From contig NZ_JAGMUL010000062.1 in the NCBI RefSeq assembly GCF_019049285.1, forward strand, positions 213,980 to 277,979: 64,000 bases of DNA, in the 5' to 3' direction. Numbering within the stretch: the first letter of the stretch is position 1; every line of letters begins with the position of its first letter. The position numbers and the translations under genes are program-made. The DNA comes from Streptomyces sp. AC550_RSS872 (GTDB lineage Bacteria > Actinomycetota > Actinomycetes > Streptomycetales > Streptomycetaceae). The notes under the pieces were generated by a model that saw only the letters and a program-made list of their open reading frames with translations, did no database searches and was not told the origin of the DNA. This document shows, one piece after another, positions 8,059 through 15,992 of this stretch.

Positions 8059-8928
8059 TCACCGGGCAGGCGGACGATGGCCGTCCTGCCCGCGCTCGGC
8101 GGCCCGGTGAGCCGGACGGTGGCCGGCGTACGTGGCTCCCGCGTCCCGCAGGCGCTCGTGCAGACCCCGGAAGACGGCGGCCGAGCGGGCGCCCGGCCAG
8201 TCCTCGGGCAGCAGCCGGGCGGGCAGGCCGGGGTCGGTGTACGGGAGGTGGCGCCAGGAGTCCAGGGCGAGGAGGTAGTCGCGGTAGGCCTCCTCCGACG
8301 GGGTGTCCTGCCGCCGCTCCCAGTCGTGCAGCACGCGCGCGTGACGGTCGAGGAACGCCTCGTGCTCCTTGGCCATGGCGGCCAGGTCCCACCATCGGGC
8401 GACGGCCTCGACGGTCGGCGTGAAGCCGAGATGCTCACCGCGGAAGAAGTCGACGTACTCCTCCAGGCGCAGCCGCTGAAGGGTGTGCCGTGCCTCCTCG
8501 TAGAGCCGCGCCGGCGCGATCCACACGCCCGGAGCCGCCGTCCCGAAGCCGAGACCGGCCAACCGGGACCGAAGGACGTGCCGCTTCTGCCGCTCGCTCT
8601 CCGGCACCGAGAACACCGCGAGCACCCAGCCCTCGTCCTGCGGCGGCACGGTGGCGTAGATGCGCCGGTCGCCGTCGTCCAGCAACTGGCGGGCGTCCGG
8701 GGAGAGTTCGTACCCGGCCGCGCCCTGCGCCGTACGGGCCGGCAGCAGCAGCCCGCGCCGCTTCAGGCGGGACACCGACGACCGTACGGAAGGGGCGTCC
8801 ACGCCGACCGCGGCCAGCAGTCTGATCAGCTCGGCGACCGGTACCGGGCCGGGCATGTAGCGGCCGTAGGCGCCGTAGAGCGTGACGATGAGAGACCGTG
8901 GTGCATGCTGGTCGGACACGTTGATCAT
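8059..8928 (-). CDS. PaaX family transcriptional regulator
   Basis: A 289-residue PaaX-like protein. The N-terminal winged helix includes SLIVTLYGAYGRYMPGPVPVAELIRLLAAVGVDAPSVRSSVSRLKRRGLL. The middle domain has the family pattern GWVLAVFSVPESERQKRHVLRSRLAGLGFGTAAPGVWIAP. The C-terminal domain contains EEAYRDYLLALDSWRHLPYTDPGLPARLLPEDWPG. PaaX repressors sense aryl-CoA esters such as phenylacetyl-CoA. It starts 15 bases after the aryl-CoA ligase stop, so ligase and sensor share a transcript, and the ligase product is the obvious effector. After LHERLRDAGATYA the sequence becomes atypical, so the last ~20 residues may be readthrough into foreign DNA. Confidence 0.9.
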   Translation of the reverse strand: MINVSDQHAPRSLIVTLYGAYGRYMPGPVPVAELIRLLAAVGVDAPSVRSSVSRLKRRGLLLPARTAQGAAGYELSPDARQLLDDGDRRIYATVPPQDEGWVLAVFSVPESERQKRHVLRSRLAGLGFGTAAPGVWIAPARLYEEARHTLQRLRLEEYVDFFRGEHLGFTPTVEAVARWWDLAAMAKEHEAFLDRHARVLHDWERRQDTPSEEAYRDYLLALDSWRHLPYTDPGLPARLLPEDWPGARSAAVFRGLHERLRDAGATYAGHRPAHRAAERGQDGHRPPAR

Positions 8929-8943
8929 CTTAGTTCGTACGGA

Positions 8944-10557
8944 TCACTGCTGGTCACCTCGTGGGGGGCCGGCGTCGCGCAGCCGGAAGCGCTGGAGTTT
9001 GCCGGTCGCGGTGCGCGGCAGGGCGTCCAGGAAGACGATCTCGCGCGGGCACTTGTACGGTGCCAGCTCGGCCTTGACGAACGCCCGCAGCGCCTCCACG
9101 TCGCGCCGCGCACCCTCCCTGAGCACCGCGTATGCCACCACGACCTGCCCGCGTGCCTCGTCGGGCCGGCCCACCACCGCCGTCTCCAGGACGTCCGGGT
9201 GGCGTAGCAGGGCCTCCTCGACCTCGGGGCCGGCGATGTTGTATCCGGCCGAGATGATCATGTCGTCCGCGCGGGCGACATAGCGGAAGTAGCCGTCACT
9301 CTCCCGGACGTAGGTGTCACCGGTGATGTTCCAGCCGCCCTGCACGTACTCGCGCTGCCGCGGGTCGGCGAGATACCGGCAGCCGACCGGTCCGCGCACG
9401 GCGAGCAGCCCGGGCTCCCCGTCGGGCAGCTCCCGGCCCTCGTGGTCCACCACGCGCGCGTGCCAGCCCGGTACCGGCCGCCCCGTTTTCCCCGGCCGGA
9501 TGTGCTCGTCGGCCGCGGAGATGAAGATGTGCAGCAGCTCGGTGGCGCCGATGCCGTTGATGATGCGCAGCCCGGTCCGCTCGTGCCAGGCCCGCCAGGT
9601 GGCGGCGGGCAGGTTCTCACCCGCGGAGACGCAGCGGCGCAGCGAGGAGATGTCGTGCGAGTCGAGGCCGTCGAGCATCGCGCGGTACGCCGTCGGAGCG
9701 GTGAACAGCACGGACACCCGGTGCTCGCCGATCGCGGGCAGCAACTGCCGGGGACCGGCCTGTTCGAGGAGCAGGGCGCTGGCGCTGGCCCGCATCGGAA
9801 AGACGACGAGGCCGCCGAGGCCGAAGGTGAAGCCGAGCGGGGGACTGCCGGTGAAGACATCGTCCGTATGTGGTTGGAGCACATGCTCCGAGAAGGTGTC
9901 GGCTATCGCGAGCACATCCCGGTGGAAGTGCATACAGCCCTTGGGCCGTCCGGTGGTCCCCGAGGTGAAGGCGATGAGGGCGACGTCGTCGGCCGCGGTG
10001 TCGGCGGCGGGGTACGGCCCGTCGGACACGGGGCGGCGCAGGAGGTCGTCGGGGGCGTCGCCGCCGTACGTGGTGAGGTGCAGGCCGGGTATCTCGGCCT
10101 TGGCGAGGTCGTCGACGGCCCGGATGTCGCACAGCGCGTGCCGCACCTGGGCGATCTCGCAGATGGTCCGCAGTTCCTGCGGCCGCTGCTGGGCCAGCAC
10201 GGTGACGGCGACCGCGCCCGCCTTCAGCACCGCCAGCCAGCAGGCGGCCAGCCAGGGTGTGGTCGGGCCGCGCAGCAGCACCCGGTTGCCCGGGACGACG
10301 CCAAGGTGGGTGGTGAGCACATGTGCGAGCCGGTCGACGCGGGCGCGCAGTGTGCCGTACGTCCATGTGTCGCCGGACGGGGTGTGGAACGCGGGGCGCT
10401 CGTCGGGCGGGCCGTCGAGCAACTCGGCGGCGGCGTTGAGCCGATCGGGGTAGCGCAGCCCCGGCAGGTCGAAGTGGAGCTCGGGCCACTGGTCGGGCGG
10501 TGGCAGATGCTCGCGGGCGAAGGTGTCGACGTGGGCGGAGCGGTGCAGACCGGCCAT
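8944..10557 (-). CDS. abmG: Aryl-CoA ligase (benzoate/2-aminobenzoate-CoA ligase family)
   Basis: A 537-residue ANL-superfamily acyl-CoA synthetase. It activates an aromatic acid as the acyl-adenylate and then the CoA thioester. Motifs: P-loop IAFTSGTTGRPKGCMHFHRD, WNITGDTYVRESDGYFRYVARADDMIISAGYNI (A8 hinge region) and the catalytic Lys segment LPRTATGKLQRFRLRD. The sequence resembles the benzoate-CoA ligase branch. Together with the fused monooxygenase/reductase it points to 2-aminobenzoate as substrate, with salicylate the main alternative. The ATG follows AAGGGGG. It heads a ligase-paaX operon and is divergent from the acyl-CoA dehydrogenase gene across a 185-base control region. Confidence 0.85.
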   Translation of the reverse strand: MAGLHRSAHVDTFAREHLPPPDQWPELHFDLPGLRYPDRLNAAAELLDGPPDERPAFHTPSGDTWTYGTLRARVDRLAHVLTTHLGVVPGNRVLLRGPTTPWLAACWLAVLKAGAVAVTVLAQQRPQELRTICEIAQVRHALCDIRAVDDLAKAEIPGLHLTTYGGDAPDDLLRRPVSDGPYPAADTAADDVALIAFTSGTTGRPKGCMHFHRDVLAIADTFSEHVLQPHTDDVFTGSPPLGFTFGLGGLVVFPMRASASALLLEQAGPRQLLPAIGEHRVSVLFTAPTAYRAMLDGLDSHDISSLRRCVSAGENLPAATWRAWHERTGLRIINGIGATELLHIFISAADEHIRPGKTGRPVPGWHARVVDHEGRELPDGEPGLLAVRGPVGCRYLADPRQREYVQGGWNITGDTYVRESDGYFRYVARADDMIISAGYNIAGPEVEEALLRHPDVLETAVVGRPDEARGQVVVAYAVLREGARRDVEALRAFVKAELAPYKCPREIVFLDALPRTATGKLQRFRLRDAGPPRGDQQ

Positions 10558-10642
10558 GGCGGTTCGCCCCCTTGCCGTGTGGGCTGCCTTGTGGGCTCGT
10601 GCATCTGGGCATCGCGGTGGGCTCGCACTGGGAGCGTATCGT

Positions 10643-10676
10643 GTTGGTGACGACAGTCAATGGTGCGCGATATCGT
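10643..10676. promoter_or_regulatory. Second copy of the cluster operator/promoter motif
   Basis: GTGACGACAGTCAA (10647-10660), containing TGAC-GACA-GTCA, is identical to the 14-mer at 4619-4632 and is followed at the same spacing by GATA. Read on the minus strand it offers TTGACT and TACGCT at 16 bases spacing, facing the ligase gene. The site could therefore control both the ligase-paaX and the dehydrogenase-ridA units. Confidence 0.5.
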
Positions 10677-10742
10677 CGAGGAGGCCCGCGAGGAGGTCCG
10701 TCGAGAGGGCCCGTCGCGGACGGCCCCGCAGGGAGGTCGGCA

Positions 10743-11873
10743 ATGCCCGCATTCTCACTCGATCCACCGCAAACCGCATGGTGTGCCGAACTGCGCGCCC
10801 TGGCCGCCGAACGGCTGCGCCCGCTCGCGGAGAAGGGCGAGCCCGGGCACGTCAACCGTCCCCTCGTCGCCGAGCTCGGCCAACTGGGGCTGTCGCAACG
10901 GCTGTTCACCTCCGGCGCGGTAGACCTGTGCCTGATGCGGGAGTCCCTCGCGTACGCCTGCACGGAGGCCGAGACCGCGCTCGCCCTACAGGGCCTGGGC
11001 GCGTATCCCGTGCACGCGTACGGCACCCCCGCCCAGCGGGACCGCTGGCTGCCCGGCGTGGCCGAGGGGAGCACGGTGGCGGCCTTCGCGCTGAGCGAGC
11101 CGGGAGCCGGGTCGGACGCGGCGGCACTGGAACTCGCCGCCGAGCCCGACGGCCCCGCCCGCTGGCGGCTCACCGGCGAGAAGTGCTGGATCTCCAACGC
11201 CCCCGAGGCCGATTTCTACACCGTGTTCGCCCGCACCACCCCCGGCGCCGGCGCCCGGGGCGTCACCGCATTCCTGCTGCCCGCCGACCGCCCCGGCCTC
11301 ACCGGAGCGGGCCTGGACATGCTGTCCCCGCACCCCATCGGCAGCCTCGACTTCGAGGCCGTCCCGGTCACCGCCGACGATGTGCTGGGCGAACCGGACC
11401 GCGGCTTCCGGGTGGCGATGGGCACCCTGAACCTCTTCCGGCCCAGCGTCGGCGCCTTCGCCGTCGGCATGGCCCAGGCCGCCCTGGACGCGACCCTCGC
11501 CCACACGGCCCGACGGGACGCGTTCGGCGGCAAGTTGAAGGACCTCCAGGCCGTCGCCCACCAGGTCGCCGAGATGGCCCTGCGCACGGAGGCGGCCCGT
11601 CTCATGGTGTACGCGGCGGCGACGGCGTACGACGAGGAGGCCCCGGACGTGCCCCGGCGCGCCGCGATGGCGAAGCTGCTCGCGACGGAGACCGCGCAGT
11701 ACGTCGTCGACAGGGCGGTCCAGTTGCACGGTGCCCGTGCCCTGCACCGCGGCCATCTGCTCGAACACCTCTACCGCGAGGTGCGCGCACCGCGCGTCTA
11801 CGAAGGCGCCAGCGAGGTGCAACGCGGCATCATCGCCAAGGAGTTGTACGCGGACATGGAGGCCGGCCAGTGA
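10743..11873 (+). CDS. Acyl-CoA dehydrogenase of the aromatic-CoA cluster
   Basis: A 376-residue FAD-dependent acyl-CoA dehydrogenase. The family signatures are AFALSEPGAGSDAAAL (FAD/substrate segment, ~residues 120-135) and the C-terminal QLHGARALHRGHLLEHLYR...YEGASEVQRGIIAKELY. The Glu of YEGASEVQ is at the position of the catalytic base in many family members. The ATG follows GGGAGG. Its stop overlaps the GTG start of the RidA gene (GTGA). In the 2-aminobenzoyl-CoA route a dehydrogenase of this class would desaturate the alicyclic CoA ester during beta-oxidation-like ring cleavage; that substrate is inferred from neighbours. Confidence 0.9.
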   Translation: MPAFSLDPPQTAWCAELRALAAERLRPLAEKGEPGHVNRPLVAELGQLGLSQRLFTSGAVDLCLMRESLAYACTEAETALALQGLGAYPVHAYGTPAQRDRWLPGVAEGSTVAAFALSEPGAGSDAAALELAAEPDGPARWRLTGEKCWISNAPEADFYTVFARTTPGAGARGVTAFLLPADRPGLTGAGLDMLSPHPIGSLDFEAVPVTADDVLGEPDRGFRVAMGTLNLFRPSVGAFAVGMAQAALDATLAHTARRDAFGGKLKDLQAVAHQVAEMALRTEAARLMVYAAATAYDEEAPDVPRRAAMAKLLATETAQYVVDRAVQLHGARALHRGHLLEHLYREVRAPRVYEGASEVQRGIIAKELYADMEAGQ

Positions 11874-12268
11874 GTACCGAGCGCGTCAACCCGCCCGACC
11901 TGTCCCCGCCCACCGGCTTCTCCCACGCGGTCGTCGCGACCGGCTCACGCGTCGTTTTCCTGGCCGGACAGACCGCGCTCGACGCCGACGGCAAGGTGGT
12001 CGGGGAGACGCTGCCGGAACAGTTCGAGCGGGCGCTCACCAATCTGCTGGCATCGCTGGCGGCGGCCGGCGGGGCACCGGCCGACCTCGCGCGGGTCACC
12101 GTCTACGCCACGGACGTCGCCGCGTACCGCGCCCAGGTCGCCGAACTCGGCTGCGTCTGGCGGCAGTTGGCGGGCAGGGACTATCCGGCGATGGCGGTCG
12201 TCGAGGTCGTGAGGCTCTGGGACGAACGGGCGATGGTCGAGCTCGACGGCTTCGCGGTACTGCCGTAG
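11870..12268 (+). CDS. RidA (YjgF/YER057c/UK114) family protein
   Basis: A 132-residue trimeric RidA-fold protein, recognised by GSRVVFLAGQTALDADGKVVG, the run of LASLAAAGGAPADLARVTVYATD and the C-terminal YPAMAVVEVVRLWDERAMVELDGFAVL. Many members hydrolyse reactive enamines or imines to ketones plus ammonia. It is translationally coupled to the acyl-CoA dehydrogenase. In an anthranilate pathway the product of the monooxygenase/reductase is an enamine (2-amino-5-oxocyclohex-1-ene carboxyl-CoA), so a dedicated RidA deaminase would fit. The conserved Arg that binds the carboxylate in canonical RidA is not obvious here, so the exact activity is open. Confidence 0.85.
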   Translation: MSTERVNPPDLSPPTGFSHAVVATGSRVVFLAGQTALDADGKVVGETLPEQFERALTNLLASLAAAGGAPADLARVTVYATDVAAYRAQVAELGCVWRQLAGRDYPAMAVVEVVRLWDERAMVELDGFAVLP

Positions 12269-12275
12269 ATCGTGC

Positions 12276-12470
12276 TCACGCCGCCATGGCGAGGCGTTCG
12301 GCCGGCACCCGGTGCGGGGCGACGACGCGGCCGTCGGGCAGCAGCTCACCGCTGTCGTCGAAGAGGATCGCCCCGTCGCAGAGCAGGCTCCAGCCCTGCT
12401 CGGGGTGGGCGGCGACCACATGGGCGCTGTGGTGGTCGGAAGAAGGGCACGAAGGCTGGTGGGTACACAT
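12276..12470 (-). CDS. DUF5999 family small protein
   Basis: A 64-residue protein starting MCTHQPSCPSSDHHSAHVV and ending with VVAPHRVPAERLAMAA. The core SHPEQGWSLLCDG-type segment (here AAHPEQGWSLLCDGAILFDD) and GELLPDGRVVAPHR are the hallmark of DUF5999, common in Streptomyces and of unknown function. Two Cys and a His in the first ten residues could bind metal. The ATG is preceded by GGAGGTG. It is convergent with the RidA gene, ending seven bases from its stop, so a shared termination zone is likely. Confidence 0.85.
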   Translation of the reverse strand: MCTHQPSCPSSDHHSAHVVAAHPEQGWSLLCDGAILFDDSGELLPDGRVVAPHRVPAERLAMAA

Positions 12471-12707
12471 GGCGCACCTCCATATCGGGCGGACGATCCG
12501 TGTGGGCCATCCATATGGGTAGACCATCCTCTCCTCAGGAACTCATCGGAACGGCCCGCCGTGAACCGTGACAACACGCGGACAACTCTCGGACCGATCC
12601 ACGAAGGTCGAGGCGGACTCGCCACCGAAGGGGTGACGATCACGCCCATAAGCACACCGGCCGGGTACGAGTGGAACGCCCCACTCCGTCCACCGGGAGG
12701 TCATCCC

Positions 12708-13160
12708 ATGCCCCTGCGCCCCGCCCTCGCCACCGCCGCCGGCGCCGTCCTGCTCCTGCTGGCCGCCGCGCCCCCGGCCCTCGCCGGCTCCGACGTCACC
12801 GCCGAGCCCAAGGAGACCGTGACGGTCGACAAGACCGTCCGCATGGCCGCGGACGGCACCGTCACCGTCGCCGGCACCTACCGCTGTGCCGACAGCACGG
12901 GTCCCGTCTTCGTGAGCGCCTCCGTCGGCCAGAAGTCCTCCACCGCCCGCTACGCCATCGGCGGCACCCTCGCCGTGTGCGACGGCAAGAAGCACCGCTG
13001 GGAGAACAAGAGCAAGACCTCCTCGGCCACCCTCAAGCACGGCAAGGCGAACGTCGAGGCCACCATCGTGGAACTCCGCCCCGCGGACGACCTGGGCGGC
13101 CTGCCGCTGCCCCACTTCCACGCGACGTCGAAGACGGACATCACCCTGACGAAGGCCTGA
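12708..13160 (+). CDS. Secreted DUF6299 family protein
   Basis: A 150-residue exported protein. A Sec signal peptide (hydrophobic run AAGAVLLLLAAAPPALA, cleavage after ~residue 26) precedes a beta-rich domain with two Cys (TYRCADST and TLAVCDGKK) that probably form a disulfide. The sequence KETVTVDKTVRMAADGTVTVAGTYRC is characteristic of DUF6299, a domain of unknown function in secreted actinomycete proteins. The ATG follows GGGAGG. A strong hairpin terminator lies 60 bases downstream. It looks monocistronic. Confidence 0.8.
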   Translation: MPLRPALATAAGAVLLLLAAAPPALAGSDVTAEPKETVTVDKTVRMAADGTVTVAGTYRCADSTGPVFVSASVGQKSSTARYAIGGTLAVCDGKKHRWENKSKTSSATLKHGKANVEATIVELRPADDLGGLPLPHFHATSKTDITLTKA

Positions 13161-13223
13161 CGGCGGCCCCGTCGACCGGGCGCCCCCACCGCAGCAGGTA
13201 AACACCCCGCAGCACGTGGCACG

Positions 13224-13253
13224 TCGCGCCCCTCCCCGACCGGAGGGGCGCGA
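13224..13253 (+). terminator. Hairpin terminator after the DUF6299 gene
   Basis: TCGCGCCCCTCC (13224-13235) and GGAGGGGCGCGA (13242-13253) form a perfect 12-bp stem with a six-base loop. There is no T-run, which is usual for Streptomyces. Confidence 0.65.
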
Positions 13254-13255
13254 CG

Positions 13256-13291
13256 CTGTACCGCGCGCTGTACCGCGCACTGTACCGCGCG
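13256..13291. repeat. Three tandem copies of a 12-mer
   Basis: CTGTACCGCGCG is repeated three times in a row; the middle copy ends in A. It lies in the non-coding gap between the DUF6299 terminator and the amidase gene. Function unknown. Confidence 0.75.
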
Positions 13292-13407
13292 GTCAGGGCG
13301 ACACGGCTTCCGTGGATGCTGCGGGTGTCCAGGCCGTGGCGGGCCGGGCGGCGACTCCGCGTGCCGCAGCACGCCGTGCCTCCCTCATCCCACGAGGGGT
13401 CGGGGAG

Positions 13408-15705
13408 CTACTTGATGTAGACGAGACCGTCGGTGGTGATGGTGGGACGGCCGCTGGTGCCCACCACGACGATCTTGACGGTGTGCTTGGCGCTGCTGGA
13501 CCAGGTCTTCGTCCAGATCGCCTGCCGGTAGAGGGTGGTGGAGGACTTCAGGTCGACCGTGCTGACCTTGACGCCGTCGACGTAGACGTACACCTGACCC
13601 GAGCTCGCGGCCCGCGAGACCACCCAGGACGCGGAGCGGCCGGTGAACGTCCAGGTGAGGCTCGCGCCCTTGGAGCCGCTGGAGTACGACTTTCCGCCCA
13701 GGTAGCTGGTGGAGGAACGGGTCGTCCAACTGCCGGACTTCACCGCCGAGGTCTCCTGAAGGATCACCGGGGTGTAGGCGGGGGAGGAGGTGCGGTAGTT
13801 GCCGGCGTAGTCGTAGGCACGCATCGACCAGGTGGTGGCGGTACCGGACTTGGCGGTCTTGGCGGAGCTGGTGGTGGTCGGGCCGTACGTGGCCGTGGTC
13901 GGGGCCAGCAGCTTCACGGAGCTCAGCGCGGCGTTGTCGGTCGCCTTCCAGCCGAGGGTGACCGGGACGGCGGCGGTGTTGACGGTGCCGGTGCGCAGGG
14001 AGAGCTTCGGTGTGGTGGTGAAGGTCGGTGCGGTCGTCTCCGCGACGACGTTCAGCGCGGCCGTGGTCACGGTCCTGCCGGACTGGTGCACCGCCCGCAC
14101 GGCGACGGTGTGGCTGCCCAGGGCCAGGGTGGTGTTCGCGGAGGTGGCCGTACCGGAGATGGTGGCGACCGTCTTGCCGTCGACCAGCAGCTGGAAGCTC
14201 TTGATGAGCGAGGACGGTGTGGTGGCCGTCCACTTCACGCTGACGGCGCCCTTGGTGTAGTACGTCGAGCCGGACAGGCCCGCGCCGGAGAGCGAGGTGA
14301 CCTTCAGGCCCTGCACCGGGCCGGCCGCCCAGGTGCGGACGGTCGGCAGCTGGGCGTAGAGGGAGTTGCCCGGGCACTGGGTGTTGTAGCCGTCGCGGTG
14401 GGCGGAGATGCGGTTGAACGTGTACGTGGCGCCCGCCGTGAAGCTGGTGCCGAAGTAGTTCTTCTGGCTCGCGCCCGCGGTGAGCTGCACGGTTCCGGCC
14501 GGGTCGGCGCCGTACTGGCCGAGCTTCCAGGCCGCCACGCGGGCGACGGAGGTCAGCGCGGCGTTGGAGGCGCTGGTGGAGGTGTGCTCGCCGAGCACCG
14601 CGATGCCGGCGGACTCCCGGTTCCAGCCGTAGGTGTGGGCGCCGAGCACCGGAAGGTCGACGCCGCCCTTGCGGCCCTCGAAGACGGTGCCGCACTTGTC
14701 GACGAGGAAGTTGTAGCCGATGTCGTTCCAGCCGTTGACCTGCGTGTGGTACGCGTAGATGCCGCGCACGATCGAGGCGGAGTCGGCGCAGGAGTAGTCG
14801 TTGGCACCGTCGGTGTGGTGCACGAAGACGGCCTTGACGCCGGCGTTGTACTCGGACGGGTCGGGGCTGAGCGACTCGTCCGCACCCCAGCCGGCCCGCG
14901 AGGTCACCGGCGGCTTGGGCACGGTGGACGGCGGCGCGGACGGCGTGGTGGCCGACGGGGTCGGCGAAGTCGAAGGGGACGCGGACGCCGAACCGGTGGG
15001 CGCCGACGTGGCCGTGGCCGTGGGGTCGGTGGGTGCCGGGGCCGTGGGGGTCTGGCTGCCCGTCGGCGTCGTACCGTCCGTCGGCGTCGTACCGTCCGTG
15101 GGAGCCGTGGAGTCGGTGGGTGTAGCCGCGGGGGCGCTCTCCGCGGCGACGAACGCCGCCGGCTCGGTGGCCTCGGCCTCGGCGTCGGTGACCACGCCCG
15201 GGTCGACCAGGTTGACCTGAAGCCCCTTGGGCAGCGCGCCCGCGGTGCCGTCCTCGTGGACGACCTGGACCTGGACGCCGTCGGAGGGACCGGCCCACAG
15301 CGGCTCGGACGCGCCGCGCATCCCGGCCTCCGGGTCCTCCGGCGGGTCGATGTTCACTTCGAGGTCCCGCCAGGCGCTCCACGCGCCGCTCTCCAGGTCG
15401 CGGGTGCGCACCTGCGCCGTGCCCTCGAGCCGCTTGACGGCTCCCGCCCAGGACACGCCGACCAGCGAGAACTGCTCGGTGTCCGTGCGCGGCAGCTCCC
15501 GCTTGCCGCCCGTCGCCCCCTTCAGGGCGAGGTCGTAGACCTTCACCGGCCGTTTGGCCCGGCCACCCGTGCCCGGATCGCCGGACGGGCTGGCGACCGC
15601 GTAGGTCACCACACCCGCGCCCCCCAGGACCACCGCACCGAGCGTCAGCCATGCCCGGCGCTTCAAGCTCAACGGTCTGTACGCATGCGACGTACGACGA
15701 CTCAC
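13408..15705 (-). CDS. Secreted peptidoglycan-recognition/N-acetylmuramoyl-L-alanine amidase
   Basis: A 765-residue exported cell-wall hydrolase. Residues ~18-38 are a membrane anchor or signal (RRAWLTLGAVVLGGAGVVTYAV). After a ~200-residue unknown N-terminal part comes a Thr/Pro/Ser linker with TPTDGTTPTDG repeats, then the PGRP amidase domain. Zn ligands are visible in VFVHHTDGAND, ISAHRDGYN and QCPGNS. The C-terminal third holds Ig-like repeats and a beta-sandwich ending DGLVYIK. It cleaves the MurNAc-L-Ala bond in peptidoglycan. I chose the GTG at 15705 (VSRRTSHAYR) behind GGGGTGGG; an ATG-proximal start is absent. A CRP-like palindrome lies ~150 bases upstream. Confidence 0.88.
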   Translation of the reverse strand: MSRRTSHAYRPLSLKRRAWLTLGAVVLGGAGVVTYAVASPSGDPGTGGRAKRPVKVYDLALKGATGGKRELPRTDTEQFSLVGVSWAGAVKRLEGTAQVRTRDLESGAWSAWRDLEVNIDPPEDPEAGMRGASEPLWAGPSDGVQVQVVHEDGTAGALPKGLQVNLVDPGVVTDAEAEATEPAAFVAAESAPAATPTDSTAPTDGTTPTDGTTPTGSQTPTAPAPTDPTATATSAPTGSASASPSTSPTPSATTPSAPPSTVPKPPVTSRAGWGADESLSPDPSEYNAGVKAVFVHHTDGANDYSCADSASIVRGIYAYHTQVNGWNDIGYNFLVDKCGTVFEGRKGGVDLPVLGAHTYGWNRESAGIAVLGEHTSTSASNAALTSVARVAAWKLGQYGADPAGTVQLTAGASQKNYFGTSFTAGATYTFNRISAHRDGYNTQCPGNSLYAQLPTVRTWAAGPVQGLKVTSLSGAGLSGSTYYTKGAVSVKWTATTPSSLIKSFQLLVDGKTVATISGTATSANTTLALGSHTVAVRAVHQSGRTVTTAALNVVAETTAPTFTTTPKLSLRTGTVNTAAVPVTLGWKATDNAALSSVKLLAPTTATYGPTTTSSAKTAKSGTATTWSMRAYDYAGNYRTSSPAYTPVILQETSAVKSGSWTTRSSTSYLGGKSYSSGSKGASLTWTFTGRSASWVVSRAASSGQVYVYVDGVKVSTVDLKSSTTLYRQAIWTKTWSSSAKHTVKIVVVGTSGRPTITTDGLVYIK

Positions 15706-15850
15706 GACGAACCCACCCCAGTAGAAGGCCCAGAGCCGCTGGACGGCGCAAGGCCACGAAGAAGTCACCTGAGGCACACCCGACACACACAGGTGGCCCG
15801 CTCCACCCAGCGGGCCGTGGCTGGGAAACATCACTCGGTTCGAGATCTTG

Positions 15851-15864
15851 GTGACGTAGATCAC
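15851..15864. promoter_or_regulatory. CRP-like palindrome upstream of the amidase
   Basis: GTGACGTAGATCAC has the form GTGA-N6-TCAC, the core of cAMP-receptor-protein sites. It is 146 bases upstream of the amidase start in the 287-base gap 15706-15992. Streptomyces Crp is known to act on genes for cell-wall remodelling and germination, so a link is plausible. Distance to the start is rather long. Confidence 0.4.
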
Positions 15865-15992
15865 GCCGCCGCCTACCCGGGCGGGACTCGGCTTCCGCCG
15901 GGCCCGACGAGGCATGGCCCCGGCCCTGGCCCGGCTGTCGGCGGGACCCGTTACGATCGCGCCCCGGCAATGCGACGATCTGGGGAAAGACC

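Noticed and set aside
15706..15850. Possible c-di-AMP (ydaO) riboswitch before the wall amidase
   Set aside because: Such switches precede some Streptomyces wall-hydrolase genes, but the conserved ydaO core elements are not visible here.
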